Below, in pieces: positions 12,333-26,011 of a stretch of 64,000 nucleotides of DNA. Position 1 is the stretch's first letter. The number at the start of each line of letters is the position of its first letter. The notes under the pieces are model-generated. The model was not told the origin of the DNA and did not search any database. It was given only the letters and a program-made list of their open reading frames with translations. The stretch comes from Cardinalis cardinalis (Eukaryota > Chordata > Aves > Passeriformes > Cardinalidae). The DNA is taken from contig JACDOX010000009.1 in NCBI GenBank assembly GCA_014549065.1, forward strand, positions 1,971,310 through 2,035,309, written 5' to 3'. The translations under genes and the position numbers were made by a program.

Positions 12333-12391
12333 TTGAACTCAATTACTGTAAGGGTCTTTTCCAAGCTAAATGGTTGTGTGATTCTATTAGT
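12333..12391 (+). mobile_element. CR1 LINE 3'-terminal relic
   Basis: GTTGAACTCAATTACTGTAA, GGGTCTTTTCCAAGCTAAAT and a terminal TGTGATTCTATTAG match the CR1 3' end in direct orientation. Only about 60 bp remain. Confidence 0.85.
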
Positions 12392-13449
12392 AGCTGATTT
12401 CTACTATTCTGAACATCCATGCCGAAAATAATTCCAGTGGAATTATATATAGTAGTTGTACCCTTGCCTGCCTCATGGCACACTTCCCCACAAACATAAG
12501 AGCACAGTCTAATTTGAGTAAAAAGAAGTTGTTAATAAAGAAAAGTTGTCCATAAGAGAACAGAATGGATATTAGCAATAAATAATCAGTTTCTCATGTG
12601 GAGATCCCTAAATAACCTGAGAATAGCAATGATCCAAATCTGATTTCCTTAGAGAAAAAAGCTGTGGAGCAGCTGTTACACAAGACAATGCCCCTGACTT
12701 CTCTCAGAAGAACTCTGGAAAGCTACTGTCATGCTTAAGGTGCTGTCCTTTTACTGCAATTTTATTCAAATAGCTTATAAATGTTATAGAAAGAAGTAAG
12801 CTTAAGCCAAACATTCAGCTTAAATCTATGTTCATGTAATTTCATTTTAATCCCCATCCTTTTTTCATACAGTGTAAAAAGAAAAGGCACATCCATTTGA
12901 AGCTTAAAAATAGTATTTGTCATCTATTTAAATTTTATTTCACAGCACAGCTGTAGTGGTATGTCTGCTACTAAAACTCCCTGGCCCCAGAATACACATA
13001 CCTGGCCAAATGCTGCCAAAGCAAGACTCATGAACACGTTACAACCTAACCCAAACAAAAATAATAGAGAGTATAGTGTTTGTGTCTGTAGAGAGAATGT
13101 ACTTCAAGCTACTGCCAGCAGAGAGTCCCATTGCTTTCATATTGAGAAGAAAACAATTTAGCACAATCCCCAAAAATCACTGAACAAAAAGCAAGCCACT
13201 TTTAACTACTTTAATAGGGTCACAGACAGAAGCCCTAAGCAGCAGCCATCTGAAAGTGCTCTCCCTCCCCCTTAACTCATTTTTTACAGTTTTTCCAAAC
13301 TGTAAGTCAAGTTAGTATGTTTCAAAAAAGGAAGCTCAAAAGTATGGTTTGGACTTCCACAAAAAGGCTGGCTCAACATTTCTCAACAACATTTCAGCTT
13401 GGCTAAATGAGAACAAAGTGGAACAGTTTAACTGCAATTAAGTTAACTC
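12392..13449. other. AT-rich non-coding stretch
   Basis: Nothing recognisable. Short open frames lack domains or good splice context. Confidence 0.55.
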
Positions 13450-14050
13450 GCAAGCCAGCCTCTACATCGCATTGTAAAATTAAAGGGCTCCCGAGCATCT
13501 GGCCTGCACTCCTACCACATATGCTTACCCCAGGAGCAATGTGCTTAGTTTGAGGAGACATCAGGCGTCTGTCAAGCATGCCAGCCTCACTCCAAGCAGG
13601 CCAGCCCTTCCAGCAGCAGCAACACTTCTTGCAGGAGCACAATCTCCGACGCAAAGCAGCGAGAACTTCAGCCAATCAGCCCACACTGACCATCATTGCA
13701 AATACCAATACTTGTAAGGCCTGGTTTAAAGGGCACAGCTTTGGGCTCTGTGGAGCAAGATTGTTTGCTGGCCCTTTCTCTCAGCTGTTGATCTGATCCA
13801 GTCCCTACGTTAGGGACAGCTCAGCAGAGAGCCTGTCACCATCAATTACCAGGGAGGAGTGGGAGGGCCCCGTGCTCATGGCGACGCCAGCTGCTGTAAG
13901 GACAGAGCCTGAACACTTGCTGGAGTAACATCACTCTTTGTTCATCTCAGGCGCATGGCTTGCAATATGCATGGCCCCCTGGTAACACACAACTGCTGTT
14001 CAGCCAGAAAGAGGAAAGGCATCTGAGCATTTAACAAGGCATAATCAATT
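13450..14050. promoter_or_regulatory. Moderately GC-rich island, possible regulatory element
   Basis: About 600 bases stand out from AT-rich flanks and hold scattered CpGs (about 13640-13680 and 13870-13890) and a CCAAT motif (13672-13676). The segment 13635-13713 (+) is open, begins after CTTCTTGCAG and ends before GTAAGG; it reads EHNLRRKAARTSANQ and onward. It may be an enhancer, an alternative promoter or an exon. A minus-strand frame (13403-13675) is also open, so openness alone is not informative. Confidence 0.25.
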
Positions 14051-16559
14051 TATTGATGTTTGAGGATACCGATTTTTTTTTATTCTCCCTCCCCCCTGAG
14101 CAACAGAAATATTATGCTGGAATTTCAAGCTGTAAATATCAATTTAAGTTGGAAATTTTCTGTGTAAAATAAGAATCTGCTTGACTCTATCTAAGGTAGA
14201 AGACCTATTATGATAGAAGATATATATATATATAAAGCTCATATAAATGAACCATAATCATGATTTTTATATAAACTATCATCCTAAAAAACTCTCATTA
14301 GATATTTCATCATGGCAATACTTCTATATATTCCCCAGTAAACTGAAATCATCAGAAAAACTTACATGCAGAATATTATTGGCCCTAATGAGTTTAAGAA
14401 TTTGCAAGATTAAGGTCAACTGGCTTAAAATAAGTGCATAGGTTAGAAGTAAATAAGGATGCATGTTTATATTAGTCTGAGGCTTCTGGAGGTGAAGCAG
14501 AAAGGAGCAAGGACCAGGCAGCAACAGGCAAAGGAATGGTATGAACAGAAAAAGAGCTCCAGAGAGGCCACTTTCCCCCCCTGTTACAACTGAGATAGTG
14601 AATATCAAGGCGGTGATTCCTCAGAGGAGCAACAAGCANAAACATTGTTTTGGCTCCAGCTGCTCAATGAGTGAGCAATCTGCTCCTCTGCCTATGCCTC
14701 AAGACTGTTCTTCAATAGCCTCACAAAGTCCAGCCTCTGGTCCATGAGAGCTGAAAACACTGTTCATTTCCAAAGGCTGAATTCTTAATACCAACTTTGT
14801 GTGTAGACTCTGTAAAGTCGATGGTAGTCAGAGAGGGAAGGGCAGACTCTACCTCACAAAAACTGCCAAACCAGATTTTTCTTTCTTTCCTTTTAGACAA
14901 AGACCTCAGACTGGCTTCCATTTTTATTAACTGGTCCCTACACATTTTTTCACACAGACACTTTTAAGGTGTACCAAGATTGATCAATATAAAGTTATGC
15001 TCTTAAAATGTAATTTCTTATTTATATTATATGCATACCAAATTGTTAAAAATTCTCCTTCACTGAAACAAGAAGTGACTTTTGGTTAATCCCTGACGAG
15101 GTGGTTCTTCATTTGCAGGGGTTTTTACAGTTTGTTTGTTTGGTTTTTTTTAAGGGGACTATGGGAATGCAGCATTCTTAACATTTTACCACTGTTTCAG
15201 AATCCAGTATTCATGTTAGGTCCGTTTTGGATGCCAAAAGAGAATTAATTAAGTAGAAACTTGGCCCTTATTTCTCATGAAGTAGACATTTCTATTTACC
15301 TGAAATAGACTGAGCAAAGAAAAATACACAAAAGACAGACAAACTCTTGCACAATTTATTTTGACTTCCATAAGGCACTTCTAGGATGGGTATTAAACTC
15401 AAAATGTTCAAACAACTACTGGTTTCCAAGGAAGCAAACAGTAAACTTCAGCAAATACAGTTTTAGAAGTCTGTGAGAAGTATAGTGATTTCTGATGCAA
15501 TACTGTATTAATAATGTTGGGGGTTTAACGGTAAAATTACTGAGCAAGCTTTTTAGCAAAGTTATTATTCTTAAAAAATTTAATACATGCTGTGGGACAC
15601 AAACACCTTGGGGCAAATCAGAACTACTCTGAAGAATACACAATCACAGTCTCAGCTGGAATATTGCAATTAGGACAGAGCAGCTCTCATTCCAGAGGCT
15701 TATTTTCTGCCCTTCAGCAGATTTTACAGAATACTGAAACTAAGCTTGCAAGACCACACTGTCATCATGGCAAATTTTGGTATCATAATATTGAAACAAA
15801 AGAACTTTGTAGTAGAAAACACAGTGATGAGATAATTTAAAATATAGAAATAGCAACAGAAGAATTTGCCTGTACCAATCATAGTTTCTCAATCAAATCC
15901 TTCAGTCATAGAATAGAAATACCTCTTTTTATTCCTATTTTTTCCTTTTTATTTTTTTTTATATTTTAATTTCTGAGCAGCAAACAGCATGGAACCAGTG
16001 CTAGATAACTTCCACTCTTTTTCGCCCAAGAGGGTGAATCATCGCCTAAGAAGTGTCAGATTTGTTAAAAAAGTATCTGCTACGTAACCTGACAAAGACC
16101 TTCAAACCCTTACAGAAAAACACATCTGTACTATGAGAACAGGAACCCAATTAAATAAGAGATTACTATTCTAATTCATTCTTTAATCCCATATAGTTCT
16201 AATGGAGAAGTAGCCTTAACTTTAAATTTTACTAATCTATATTTACACAGCGATTTCATCAAAAGTCTCAATTAATATTAAGCACAGCTTTATAAAATTT
16301 TACAGTGTTTGGACTATAAATGTCATAAAGCACATGAGAAAACCAAAGTACTGATTAACTAAATACTCAGTAACATACTAATAGAAGCTTGCTTGTAAAT
16401 ATTTAAGCTGCTTTGGTTTTGTCTTTTTGTGTAACAAAGCAAAAGGGATGTCAATCTATAGAAGTCCTTGCTGATAAACCAGATCAAAAATGAGTTGTTA
16501 AGAGATCACACAGTCAGTAACTCAGAATTGGTAAAACCTTAAGACATATGAGTAATTTT
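14051..16559. other. AT-rich non-coding stretch
   Basis: No gene or transposon recognised. It includes a (TA)n microsatellite at 14220-14234, an ambiguous base at 14639 and a T-rich tract at about 15930-15968. Confidence 0.55.
14220..14234. repeat. (TA)n microsatellite
   Basis: An uninterrupted alternating TA run of seven repeats. Confidence 0.85.
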
Positions 16560-16750
16560 TCTCATCACCAAGTTTTTGTGCATCAGCTGATCCATATGCG
16601 GACATGTGGGCACGCTTAGCATATGGCAAACAAATTAAGGCAATTTATTGTCATTCTGCCTCATTATGAATTATGTTATCTGACATTTGCTGATGAGTAT
16701 ATGCATGAACATCACAGCTCATAAATTTAAATACCTAAGTCTAATATACA
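16560..16750. promoter_or_regulatory. Candidate conserved non-coding element
   Basis: This stretch has the texture of a vertebrate enhancer: non-repetitive, AT-rich but balanced, and dense in transcription-factor-like words. I see E-boxes (CAGCTG, two CATATG), homeodomain-like AATTA and ATTATGAATTATG words, and ATATGCATG. It holds no coding frame and no transposon. Conservation cannot be judged from one genome, so this is a pattern-based guess. Confidence 0.2.
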
Positions 16751-16930
16751 TATACTGAAAATATTTTCAGGTTTGCTTTCCCATTCTAAAGACAGATATT
16801 GCATTTGTTTTTCTTCAGTTACTTCAGATATCACATTTGCTTTTATTCAGTCATAAAGTATCTCATCAGTCTTACATGAGTTCTCAAAATATAACTTCAT
16901 GGTTCTGAGTTGCCTCAGTTGGCCCTTTAG

Positions 16931-17005
16931 GTATTCAAGCACCCCATACACAGAGCTCAGGTTGAGTTAACTACAATCCAAGCTGTTCCCTTTTCCTATG
17001 TGAAG
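16931..17005 (+). other. Possible 75-nt internal exon, unidentified
   Basis: The acceptor is CAGTTGGCCCTTTAG (ends 16930) and the donor is GTGAAG/GTGAGT (intron begins 17006). The segment between is exactly 25 codons and phase-neutral, reading VFKHPIHRAQVELTT and onward to PFSYVK. An in-frame TAG inside the acceptor closes the frame upstream, as expected if this is an exon. I do not recognise the protein and see no neighbouring exon that clearly joins it. Confidence 0.18.
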
Positions 17006-20000
17006 GTGAGTATTTATCCCTTTGCCATTCCTGTAAGCGACACATGTTATCAGCTCTTCTCACATGGCAAGAGTCAGCTTTAGAAGAGTTTTCTTTCCCA
17101 TTTTAAAAGATCCAAAGTATTTCCAAAAGATACCAAGGTATTAAAATTCCTCATTCATCACAAGACAGAAGAATGCTGTATATGTCTATGCAAAGTTGAT
17201 ATATATGAATTTTGACATCTAAAATTTTTTGTTGAGAAGGGAGATAAAACATCAGTCAAAGCTCACACAGAGATAGCAATTCATAAGCAAACAGACCAAA
17301 CTCATACTTTTAAATTGTTCCAACAGTTTGTCCACAGGAAACACACAAACTCACCCAAGCCCTGTCAGCAGAAGAGCGCTCAGCTCTCCAGCACACATCA
17401 GAATACATGAAGGTTTCTCAGGTTCATGCTTTCCCTCTCAGACCTGTACCAAAGTGCAGTTTGCTCACTGTTGTGCACAATAGCTGACACAGCAGGTCCC
17501 AGGTGAGATGCTGGGACAGCAGCTGGGTGATACTTCTAGTCAAAGGCAGAAAACACCCAGCACTGTGGGGTCTGAGCTTTAGGATCACCCACTGATCACT
17601 TTCCAGTACACTCTGCCCAGTTTGAGCAAAGGACACTAACAGGGTTTCCTGCCTCTAAGGAAAAGTTTTTTCAGTACTGGATTTAAAGTCAACCTCTTGT
17701 TTGTCTTTCTGTGAAAAATAATCACAGAATAATGAAGAAAATTCTGTTACTCCTAAATATTGTACAATAGATTTTAAGGTTTGAAACGGGTGAGTACACA
17801 GGCCAGCAGAGTTACTGGTTATAACAGACAGGGAAGAGTTTGATGAGCATTTTTTAATAAGGGTAATCTGACTTGGTTAGATACCTACTGGAACAAAAAA
17901 GTTCACAGCTGTATTTTACAGCTGAAAAGCACAAGAAGAGTGCCTGACTTACAAAGAACTACCTCGATTTTCCTCACTTTTGACCAGCTAACTTGAAGAA
18001 ACTCTTGCAAATTGTTGCTCCTGAGACCATCAGCTACACCTGAGAGTGAATTATTGCATCTTCATGGCTGTTGATCTTCCTGAGGTCAAGAACACACTGC
18101 TTAGCAAAAATAAGTTTAGAAAATGAGAGATTTAAGCAGTCTAAATACACTCCTGTTTTTTCATTATACTTACTTCAAGATTCACCAAGTATGATCAGTG
18201 CACAACAGCACTTCACAGTTGAGTGTTGGTTAGGCAAGCAGGATTCACAGAGTATATACAATTTGATTTTAGTTTCTGCAGAGAAGGAGCTTTAACACTA
18301 GATGGAATTTTAAGATGGCACTGAGATGTGTTAGGAAATTTACAGGAATCCAAGTGCAGCACAGAAAACACAATCACATAAACCAGCTAAACTGAAGGTT
18401 TAGATGAATTCACACTACTGCTATGAGCAGAGCTCTTGTTCCTCTCCTGTCCCCATCCCTGGCATCCCCAGCAGGTGCTTCCCCAGCTTCCTTCCCCTCT
18501 ACCATCCCAGCACTTGGCAGACCCTTCCAGGAGGACAGTGACATACCTGGCTTAGTCAGAAACTACTTGTCCATTTTGTGGAGGTTTTTTCCAGTCATTA
18601 AGATGAAATGGATAAAGGAAAAAAAAAAGTGGGGGAAAGGATGCTGGTAGTGGTGGGGCAATTCCATCACTGCAAAGCCTTACAAAAAAAAACCGCCAAG
18701 GGTGTAAATCCATTTGTGAGTTTTAATTTCTATTTTGCAATGCATGGCATTAGATATGCAATGTAAAGCTTTACCAGTTTTAAAGCAGAAAAGAAATCTA
18801 CTTGAAAAGCATCTCACATTAAAAATATTAATAATTAACCACTCCCACACAAATACTTTAGCAAACAGAAAAAAAGACGGCCTTTAAAATAAATATAGAT
18901 GGGCTTAACATTTAAACAAAGGGAGAGTTTTTGTTACAGATAATTCATGTCACATTTTTCCCCTCTAAAATACAAATTTAACTCCATCCACAGTAAATAA
19001 GGCACAGTCCTTTCATTAGTATATTTTGATTGTAGACCTATAAGAGCTACAGACAATGTTAGCTTACTGCAATCTCCTTCAATGTTAATTCTTCTGAAAA
19101 TATTCTTATTGGCGTGATCTGAAGCCCACAAGGCTCTCTTTGGTTGGTTTTAGATTAGGCCCTTACATAACTGCAACATCTGGGCCCCATTTCAACTATG
19201 CAAATTCCAGCAGGCACAATTCCTGTGAGTATAATTTAGTTTTTGTTTAACAGACACCTGTAATTTGGAACAGCTAATACATATTCTCCAAGAAAATAAT
19301 GAAATAAATACTGCAATTTTGTATGAAATTCACCTCCAATGTATTCTGGCATGGTGGGTTTTTTTTAACATCAGTGCTTTGGAAATTAATATCCATATCT
19401 GCACAGGGGATAAAAAGCACAGCAGGCCAGTATTGCCACAGCTGGAACTACTGCAAGGTAGAAGAACCAGGGTCAGTACTCTTCTCCTATATTATTTTTA
19501 TGCAAATTATAAAAGTATTACATATACTGTGTAAATTCCAGATTGATCTGTGATTTTACTCAGAAGCCAGGAAAGCAATCTAATATTAAAGCACAAAAGA
19601 CACACTGCACCACTGCAGAGCTTACACAAAGCAATTGTTAATATGTGAGTGAAAGCATATTTGTCTATGTGCAACTCCTCAGTGAAGTTTGGAAGGGACT
19701 GCTATCAAACAGCAATCCCCACACAACAGCCCATTAAGCTATAGGTAATGCAGAAGTCTGAGGAACTGTTATAATCTACCTTCTCACAAAGCATAATTTT
19801 CCCACAGTTAAGAACAATTACAAATTCTTGCTAAGTCGCTTTTTTTTTTACTGACAATAAAAAACATCACAAAAGCATATCTATATCCCTCCTTGTAAAT
19901 GCACAAACAAAAATATATTAACAGGATTATCACTAAATCCTTGCAAAGAATTCATTTTTATTACTATAGAAAAAAACCTTGCTGAAATGAATGGATAAGT

Positions 20001-22620
20001 CGGAACTACTACCAGAGCAAGGTGCACTGATTTACAGGGAATCAGAACAGTCTTCAGATTACAGTCTTTAAGATTATACCAAAAATAGGTCAGAACAGCA
20101 GTGCATTATAAGGACTAAATACAAATTTTTAAAATTATTTTCCCAACTCCTATCAATGCAATAGGAGTAGATTATTCACACTTTATTTCATGTTCTCCAC
20201 TGGAGAACCATTTATCATGGAATACTGCAGTCTACAAATATCCGAGATTATCTATCTGTATCAACAGAAATATTTTATTAGGTTGATAATGCAGCATTTT
20301 CAGTGATCCTTTGCAAACAGCAGTCTCCACCCATGAATCTAAAAGGCACTGGGATTTGCAATTCACAGTCCAACACTACTTATCTGGATTAGGAAAGCAA
20401 TTATTTGTCAATTAAGACATGCAAATAGGCTCAAGAAAATATAACAAGGAAAAAGAACGCTAACTTACTCTTTTTAATAATAGGAAACACTGTACTTTGG
20501 ATTTTCTTGTTTTAAGCTGGGAAGGAATGATAAAAACCACAGTCATACCAAGCCTAAACTACAATATATTACACACATAACCTACTTTGTCGGAAGACTA
20601 GACTGCAAAGTAAGGCAATTAAGCATTTAGTCTAAGTTAATTGAATTCCCTTGTCCTCACCTACATAATCATATTCTCATTTCCAGGGAGCTCCTACATT
20701 TTTCAGCACTCAGACACATGAATGTTTACTGATCTACAATGTTATACATATTTTTCTTCTCTTTTTAGCCCTGAGTATTTGGGCCCCAGGCCTCCTGTAT
20801 GTTCTGAAACCCATGTTGTTACCTTTGGTTTCTTTATTTTATGAGAAGCTCATCCTGAGCAGGGGACATAATACCACCTCAGTATCTGAAATTGGAGAAT
20901 GCAATCTTCTTGCTGCCTGTAGCACCAAAGGTTGATGTGTAAGAACAAGCCCCCTGCTCCCAGTACCAGTGTCTCATTTCCAAGCAGCTCACAAGAAGAA
21001 AACCTCTTGTAAGGAATCTTAGGAAGACATGAAGAAAAATTGTCATTCACTCACATGACAAAGGAAGAAAGCTTTTTTAAAGTAGAAGAAAAGTGCTAAT
21101 TAATGGGTAGAACAGAACTGAAATGCAGGCAAACCCCTTAAGGCAGGAGCATTCCCTCCTCTTGCATTTTGATCTCAAGATCAGTTGTCAAGAAAAAACT
21201 TAAGCCATCACAGCCATCTGCCATGTAAATTCAGAAACCACATTGCTGTTGAGTAAGTAACATACACAGTAAATAACAGAACTGGACCCAAAAAGTGAGT
21301 GGACACATCACATTCTTGGAATACAAATCCACTGAAAGCCTGTAAACACATATTAAATAAAGCTTAGGAATAGTACCACAGCTGCAGTTTTTGTGCCAGT
21401 GTTCATGGACAATAAACTCTTATGTGGAAGGATATAACACTACACACTTGCTTTGTGCTTATATTTCTCTCTATTTCTGCTATTGGCTAATATTGCAAGC
21501 AGCTAAAAAAATCTTTGATCTAATTTGGTACAGCATATTTTATGTCAAGTGCTAAATTAATAGATGAGGAGAAGAAAGAGAAGAAAAGGAGATACACACC
21601 AAGTTCTTCAACTTTGGAAGTTAGCTTAAAGGCTGATATAAAACGTAACTCCCAGGAAACTGGAGTGGTGCTAAACTGCCCCTAAGCCCCCCCTCAGGGC
21701 TTAGACATACCTCTGCAAAATCTTCCAGGGAAGGAGGTTGGTGTTAAATATACTTAAAGTTTCCTTTTTGTTCCTTTTATGTTTTTCACTTTTAACTCTG
21801 GTTCTGTTCCTGTGATCACAGACCTAGCTTTCCCTCTGGTAAAATGAAACTCAAACTCTTGTTGTGTTAGAGCACAGATTTCCCAGAAACATCAAACCCA
21901 AATATGGGGTACTAACTGCAACCAGTCCATTTATATTACTGTACACAGGAGAAAAAAATGCACAAGGAACTGCTGTGCAACTTCACTAAACTACATAGGG
22001 CAGTACAGACATTTGTACTGTCAAGTTCTGGGTTATGGGAAGTTTTTTCCCAACATTAAACAGTGCTTTTTACCATAAACTAGGCAGCTGAGGGACAGCC
22101 CAAGACAGCAGGAACTGCCCAGGAAGTTACATTATCTCTGTAAATAGAGACTTCAGCTGATAGTGTTATTTTATTTTCCTAATATAATTCAGTCCATTTT
22201 TCCCATTATTATTTCCTTAATATTCTTTAATTATTCAAGGACATGATACACTCTACATTTAAATCTCATTTTGCCCATAACAGGAAGCTGCAGCAGACAC
22301 TGCACTTCATTTAAATTTGCTGTATAGCTAGTGCCAGTATTTCATTTTTAAAAGTTTCATTTTCAACTCAGAACTTTTGACAAAACTATTTTCAAAAGTG
22401 GAATATGGAGACCAAAGACTTAATATTTTTAACAGTGCAATACCACTGGCTGCATTTCAGATTAGCTGCTCAGCTAAAAAAAAAAAAAATATTTTTCAAA
22501 GCTGCTACCGCTATGTGAGTTATCCAACACAAAATGGCTTACAAATGATTGCTAAATTGTAGTCATGGCAATGCAAATACCATCTTTGATAAAGCAGGAG
22601 AAATGGAAATGGTTCTTAAT
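17006..22620. other. AT-rich non-coding stretch
   Basis: No recognisable gene or mobile element. A pyrimidine/GC-richer patch lies at 18423-18560. A small perfect hairpin (CTAAGCCC/GGGCTTAG) lies at 21682-21704 and a 14-base A run at 22476-22489. Confidence 0.55.
21682..21704. other. Small perfect hairpin
   Basis: CTAAGCCC (21682-21689) pairs with GGGCTTAG (21697-21704) across a 7-base C-rich loop. It is isolated, with no terminator-like U tract and no RNA family recognised. Confidence 0.6.
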
Positions 22621-23110
22621 AAGCATAGAGGTACCTTGAAGGGCTGGCTCCCGGTCCACTCCTCGCAGTTAGCAGGGCAATCACTGCAGAGCCCCAGAAG
22701 ATAAACTGGTGGCTACTCTCCTGGGACAGTACTCCTGGCTCCTCTTAGTGGAGTTTAATGCATTGACATGCCTGGACAATTCTCCTGAACCAAAGCCAAC
22801 TGCCTCAGAGTTGCCAAGCCCACAGAATTAAACAAACTCTCTTCCCCTTCAGAATCACCTGGCTGAATCCAGCCCCATAGAATCACCTGGCCTGTGCTGT
22901 CTCCCAGGTGATCCCAAAGAGCTGCCTCAAAGTCTGCAAGTCAGTCCTGGCCAAATGCACACCAGGGACTGCTCTGACAGCTCTGCAGAGCTGTGCTCCT
23001 TTGCCAGGAAACCTCTGGTGCTCCTCAACTCAGACTTACAGAAACAGCCCTAGTGCTAGACAGCTTCAGTAACTCCTATAGGCAAAGCCACACCCCATTT
23101 AGGGCCACAA
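22621..23110. other. GC-richer island of unknown nature
   Basis: About 490 bases are clearly GC-richer than both sides, rich in C on the plus strand but poor in CpG. A short word, AGAATCACCTGG, occurs twice within 30 bases (about 22850-22890). I recognise neither an LTR nor a CR1 and see no long frame. It could be a decayed mobile element or a non-coding exon. Confidence 0.35.
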
Positions 23111-26011
23111 ATGGATTTTAAAATGCCTTCAGGTGATTGTTTCACCATAGTTTCTAAGCCAAATCAATTATTTCTATTTTATATCCTCACCTGCTCATCT
23201 AGAGTTTTCTTTTAAAAGATAGACTCTCGTTCCCCCAGCAGGCAGGGCCAGGCCATCAGTTGCCCACAGAGCATCTCATATCTCTTAAAGGCTTTGATAA
23301 TTTTTGTCAAATTTGAGCACAGCTAATATCAGCTTATCTCTGTTCTGAATCTTATCACTTTTTCACTTCTCAGTTAATTATTTCCATAAAGATTTGGTAA
23401 AGTATATGAAAGGAAATTTGTAAAACAAAACAAATAGTGTTGGATGCAGTCATTTAAATGCCTGGTTCGTATAATGCAGTTGATGTTTAAGACCTGAGTT
23501 ATAGACACATCTTGGCATTTTATGCACAGATTTTACCACATTTCCAGGCATTTTACACACAGGTTTAGGTTTGCTGATAAAAGCCATTAAGAAAAATACA
23601 TACTTATCTTTCTGCAACTGGGTTTATTTCTATAGACCTTTGTAAGACAAATTTTCCCTGATACAGACCCACTCCTACCAACACTTCCCTTCCCATTGCC
23701 TTTCACACAAAATTTAACTAACTTTTAGACACAGGAATATTCAGATCAGTATAACATAATACAGATTAAAGCACAGGCTCACTTTGGAGCATCTGCAGAG
23801 AATTTAAAACTTTATGGCTCCCCAAGACTGTGCCCTCTCCTGTACAGCTGCTGAGAAGAGGTCTGGGTGTGGTTTTTTTTGTTTTTAATTCTTGGCTGAT
23901 AAAAGATTTCAGTTGCACAGCAAATGAAATGCATAAACTCTGTGTGCTTCAGCTCCAGACACTGGTCAGAAACAGAAAGTAATCAGAGACAGGAATTAAG
24001 GGAATGATTTTGTGTCCCAGATCCAGTGAATACACAGGATTGCTGGGCAGCATTTAGACAAGAGGCTGCAGAAAGAAGCCTCTAGAAAAGATAATAAAAA
24101 AACATAGCATGAAACTAAAACAGAACACAAAACTGCCATTTGCTGTTTCTGGTACATAACAGATATTTTGGGATTAGTGCATGATGCAGAGAGGTGAATA
24201 TGTTGTAGAAAAGAAATAATGTGAATTCTAAAAACAATTAGGCTTCTTATGTAACAGAAATAAAAGGGAAGGGGATTAAGGAAGAAAAGAGAATGAATCA
24301 AATGCTAGTATTTTCTAAAAGAGCATATTTTACTACAGGAGTGATTTTGAATCTGATGCCTGGCTGCAGCTTGCTCGGTGCTGCTCTGCCCACCCAATAC
24401 CCTCTGCCCACTCCACTGAGACACTGAGAGGGAGGAGGAACACCCCTTTTCCAGCTCCTGGATGGTGAAGAAATATGGAATTAATCTTTTGGACCTCTTC
24501 CTCAAAATATGAGAAACTATAATACATTTATAGACTGAATTGCTAATTGTTACATATATTTGTTTCATTAACAGCACGCGGAAGTCAGAGAGGAAGCACT
24601 CTTCATCAGACTGTGCCAGCTTCCATGTTCTGTGCAAATGTTGTTGACAACACAGAAAAACAGAGGAGTTTTGTGATGTCTGACAACAAGGAATCCTGAC
24701 TCAAAGATATTAAACCAATATTTTCAATTATCATTTCAGTATATCTCAAATTATTAAAAATCCAAATATAGCCCCTTAATGGAATATCTATAAATCAGAC
24801 AAATTTTTAAGAATTGTTCTGATTTTTTCTATTTCAAACAATAACTTCTGCATCAGTTTTTTTTCATCCACCTTTTTATGCAGCCAGCTGTTACTGAAGC
24901 TGACTTAAAAGCTCACCTTCAATTCAGGATTAATTTTTCTGTATTATCGTTCCCTTCTACCTCTATTTTGTTGTTGCTGTCACCATACTTTGACTTTTTT
25001 TCTAAGCAGTATGATTTTTCCTTCCTTCTTTTAAGCCACTCTGTCTTAACTTATTCTATNGTTCTCCTATATTGGTGTTCCTAGAAAAAGTAAACAAAAA
25101 ACCTATAAGTAAACCCCTTCTCTAAATCCTATTTTCCTAAACATCCCTAAAATAATAATTTAATCAAACAGTAACATAGCTTTTGTTTTAAAGACCTGAA
25201 GCTTACCTGACAACTGTCAGGAAAGAGTTTCCTCAAAAAAAGTCTTAATTCTTTTCTTCCTTATAAAATCCAGCAGAGCTAAATAAAGATCCATTACTTG
25301 CGAAATTATTTCTGTTGTAAATCTTTTAGCTCAGCCCTGGCAAAAATGAATTTGTAATTAAGAATATAAAAAATTCAGATACATGGAAAAGTCAGGTCAT
25401 TTGGTAGGTGCTACATCTCTGGTATTTTTGGTTTAAAGCTGCTTTACAGGACATTCTGTGACAGACACCTTTTGATGGGGTTCAGAGGCCTCTCTCTCTT
25501 TTGTCATGTCCTTCTCATCTCCTGATACACTTCCTCATGAGTCTGTGTGAGAAACAGTGCACGAGAGAAAGGAAAGACTCTGCTACTGGTTTGCTACCAC
25601 CGAGCCCAGCAGAGTCATGAAACAGGTCACGTAAAAGGCTGCAAAACTACCAGTTTTATTTTGGATTAAACTGAGATGGAAAGGCATCCTTGCTACTAAG
25701 CAGAATCATTGCAATTTCCCCCCTTTGCAGGGTGGGATTATTTAAAGGAAGCAGAATGCTGCAACTCTGACCATCAAAAATCCCCAAACCAACAACATGG
25801 GCGTTGAGTGGAAATTACCACGTAGAACAAAAAAGTCAACTTTCCCTTCCATTTGTCATTTTCAGAATTTGCTCCTTATCTTGCTGTGAGAGGAAATTCA
25901 AGCACAGTCACATTTCAAGCAATCGTTTTGACCCAGAACTCAGTCCCTTGCCCACCCCATCTGGGCAGCCTCAGGGGGCACCAGGGAGGAAGGGTCGGGC
26001 TGCAGGCGCCC
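23111..26011. other. AT-rich non-coding stretch
   Basis: No gene recognised. The minus-strand frames at 23996-24301 and 24305-24637 have no recognised domain. The last ~60 bases turn GC-rich at the edge of the minisatellite. An ambiguous base lies at 25060. Confidence 0.55.

Noticed and set aside
19154..19224. Open segment between GGTTGGTTTTAG and CCT/GTGAGT
   Set aside because: Two different frames are open and the peptide is unconvincing. It shows how often such acceptor-donor pairs arise by chance here, which is why the other exon candidates have low confidence.
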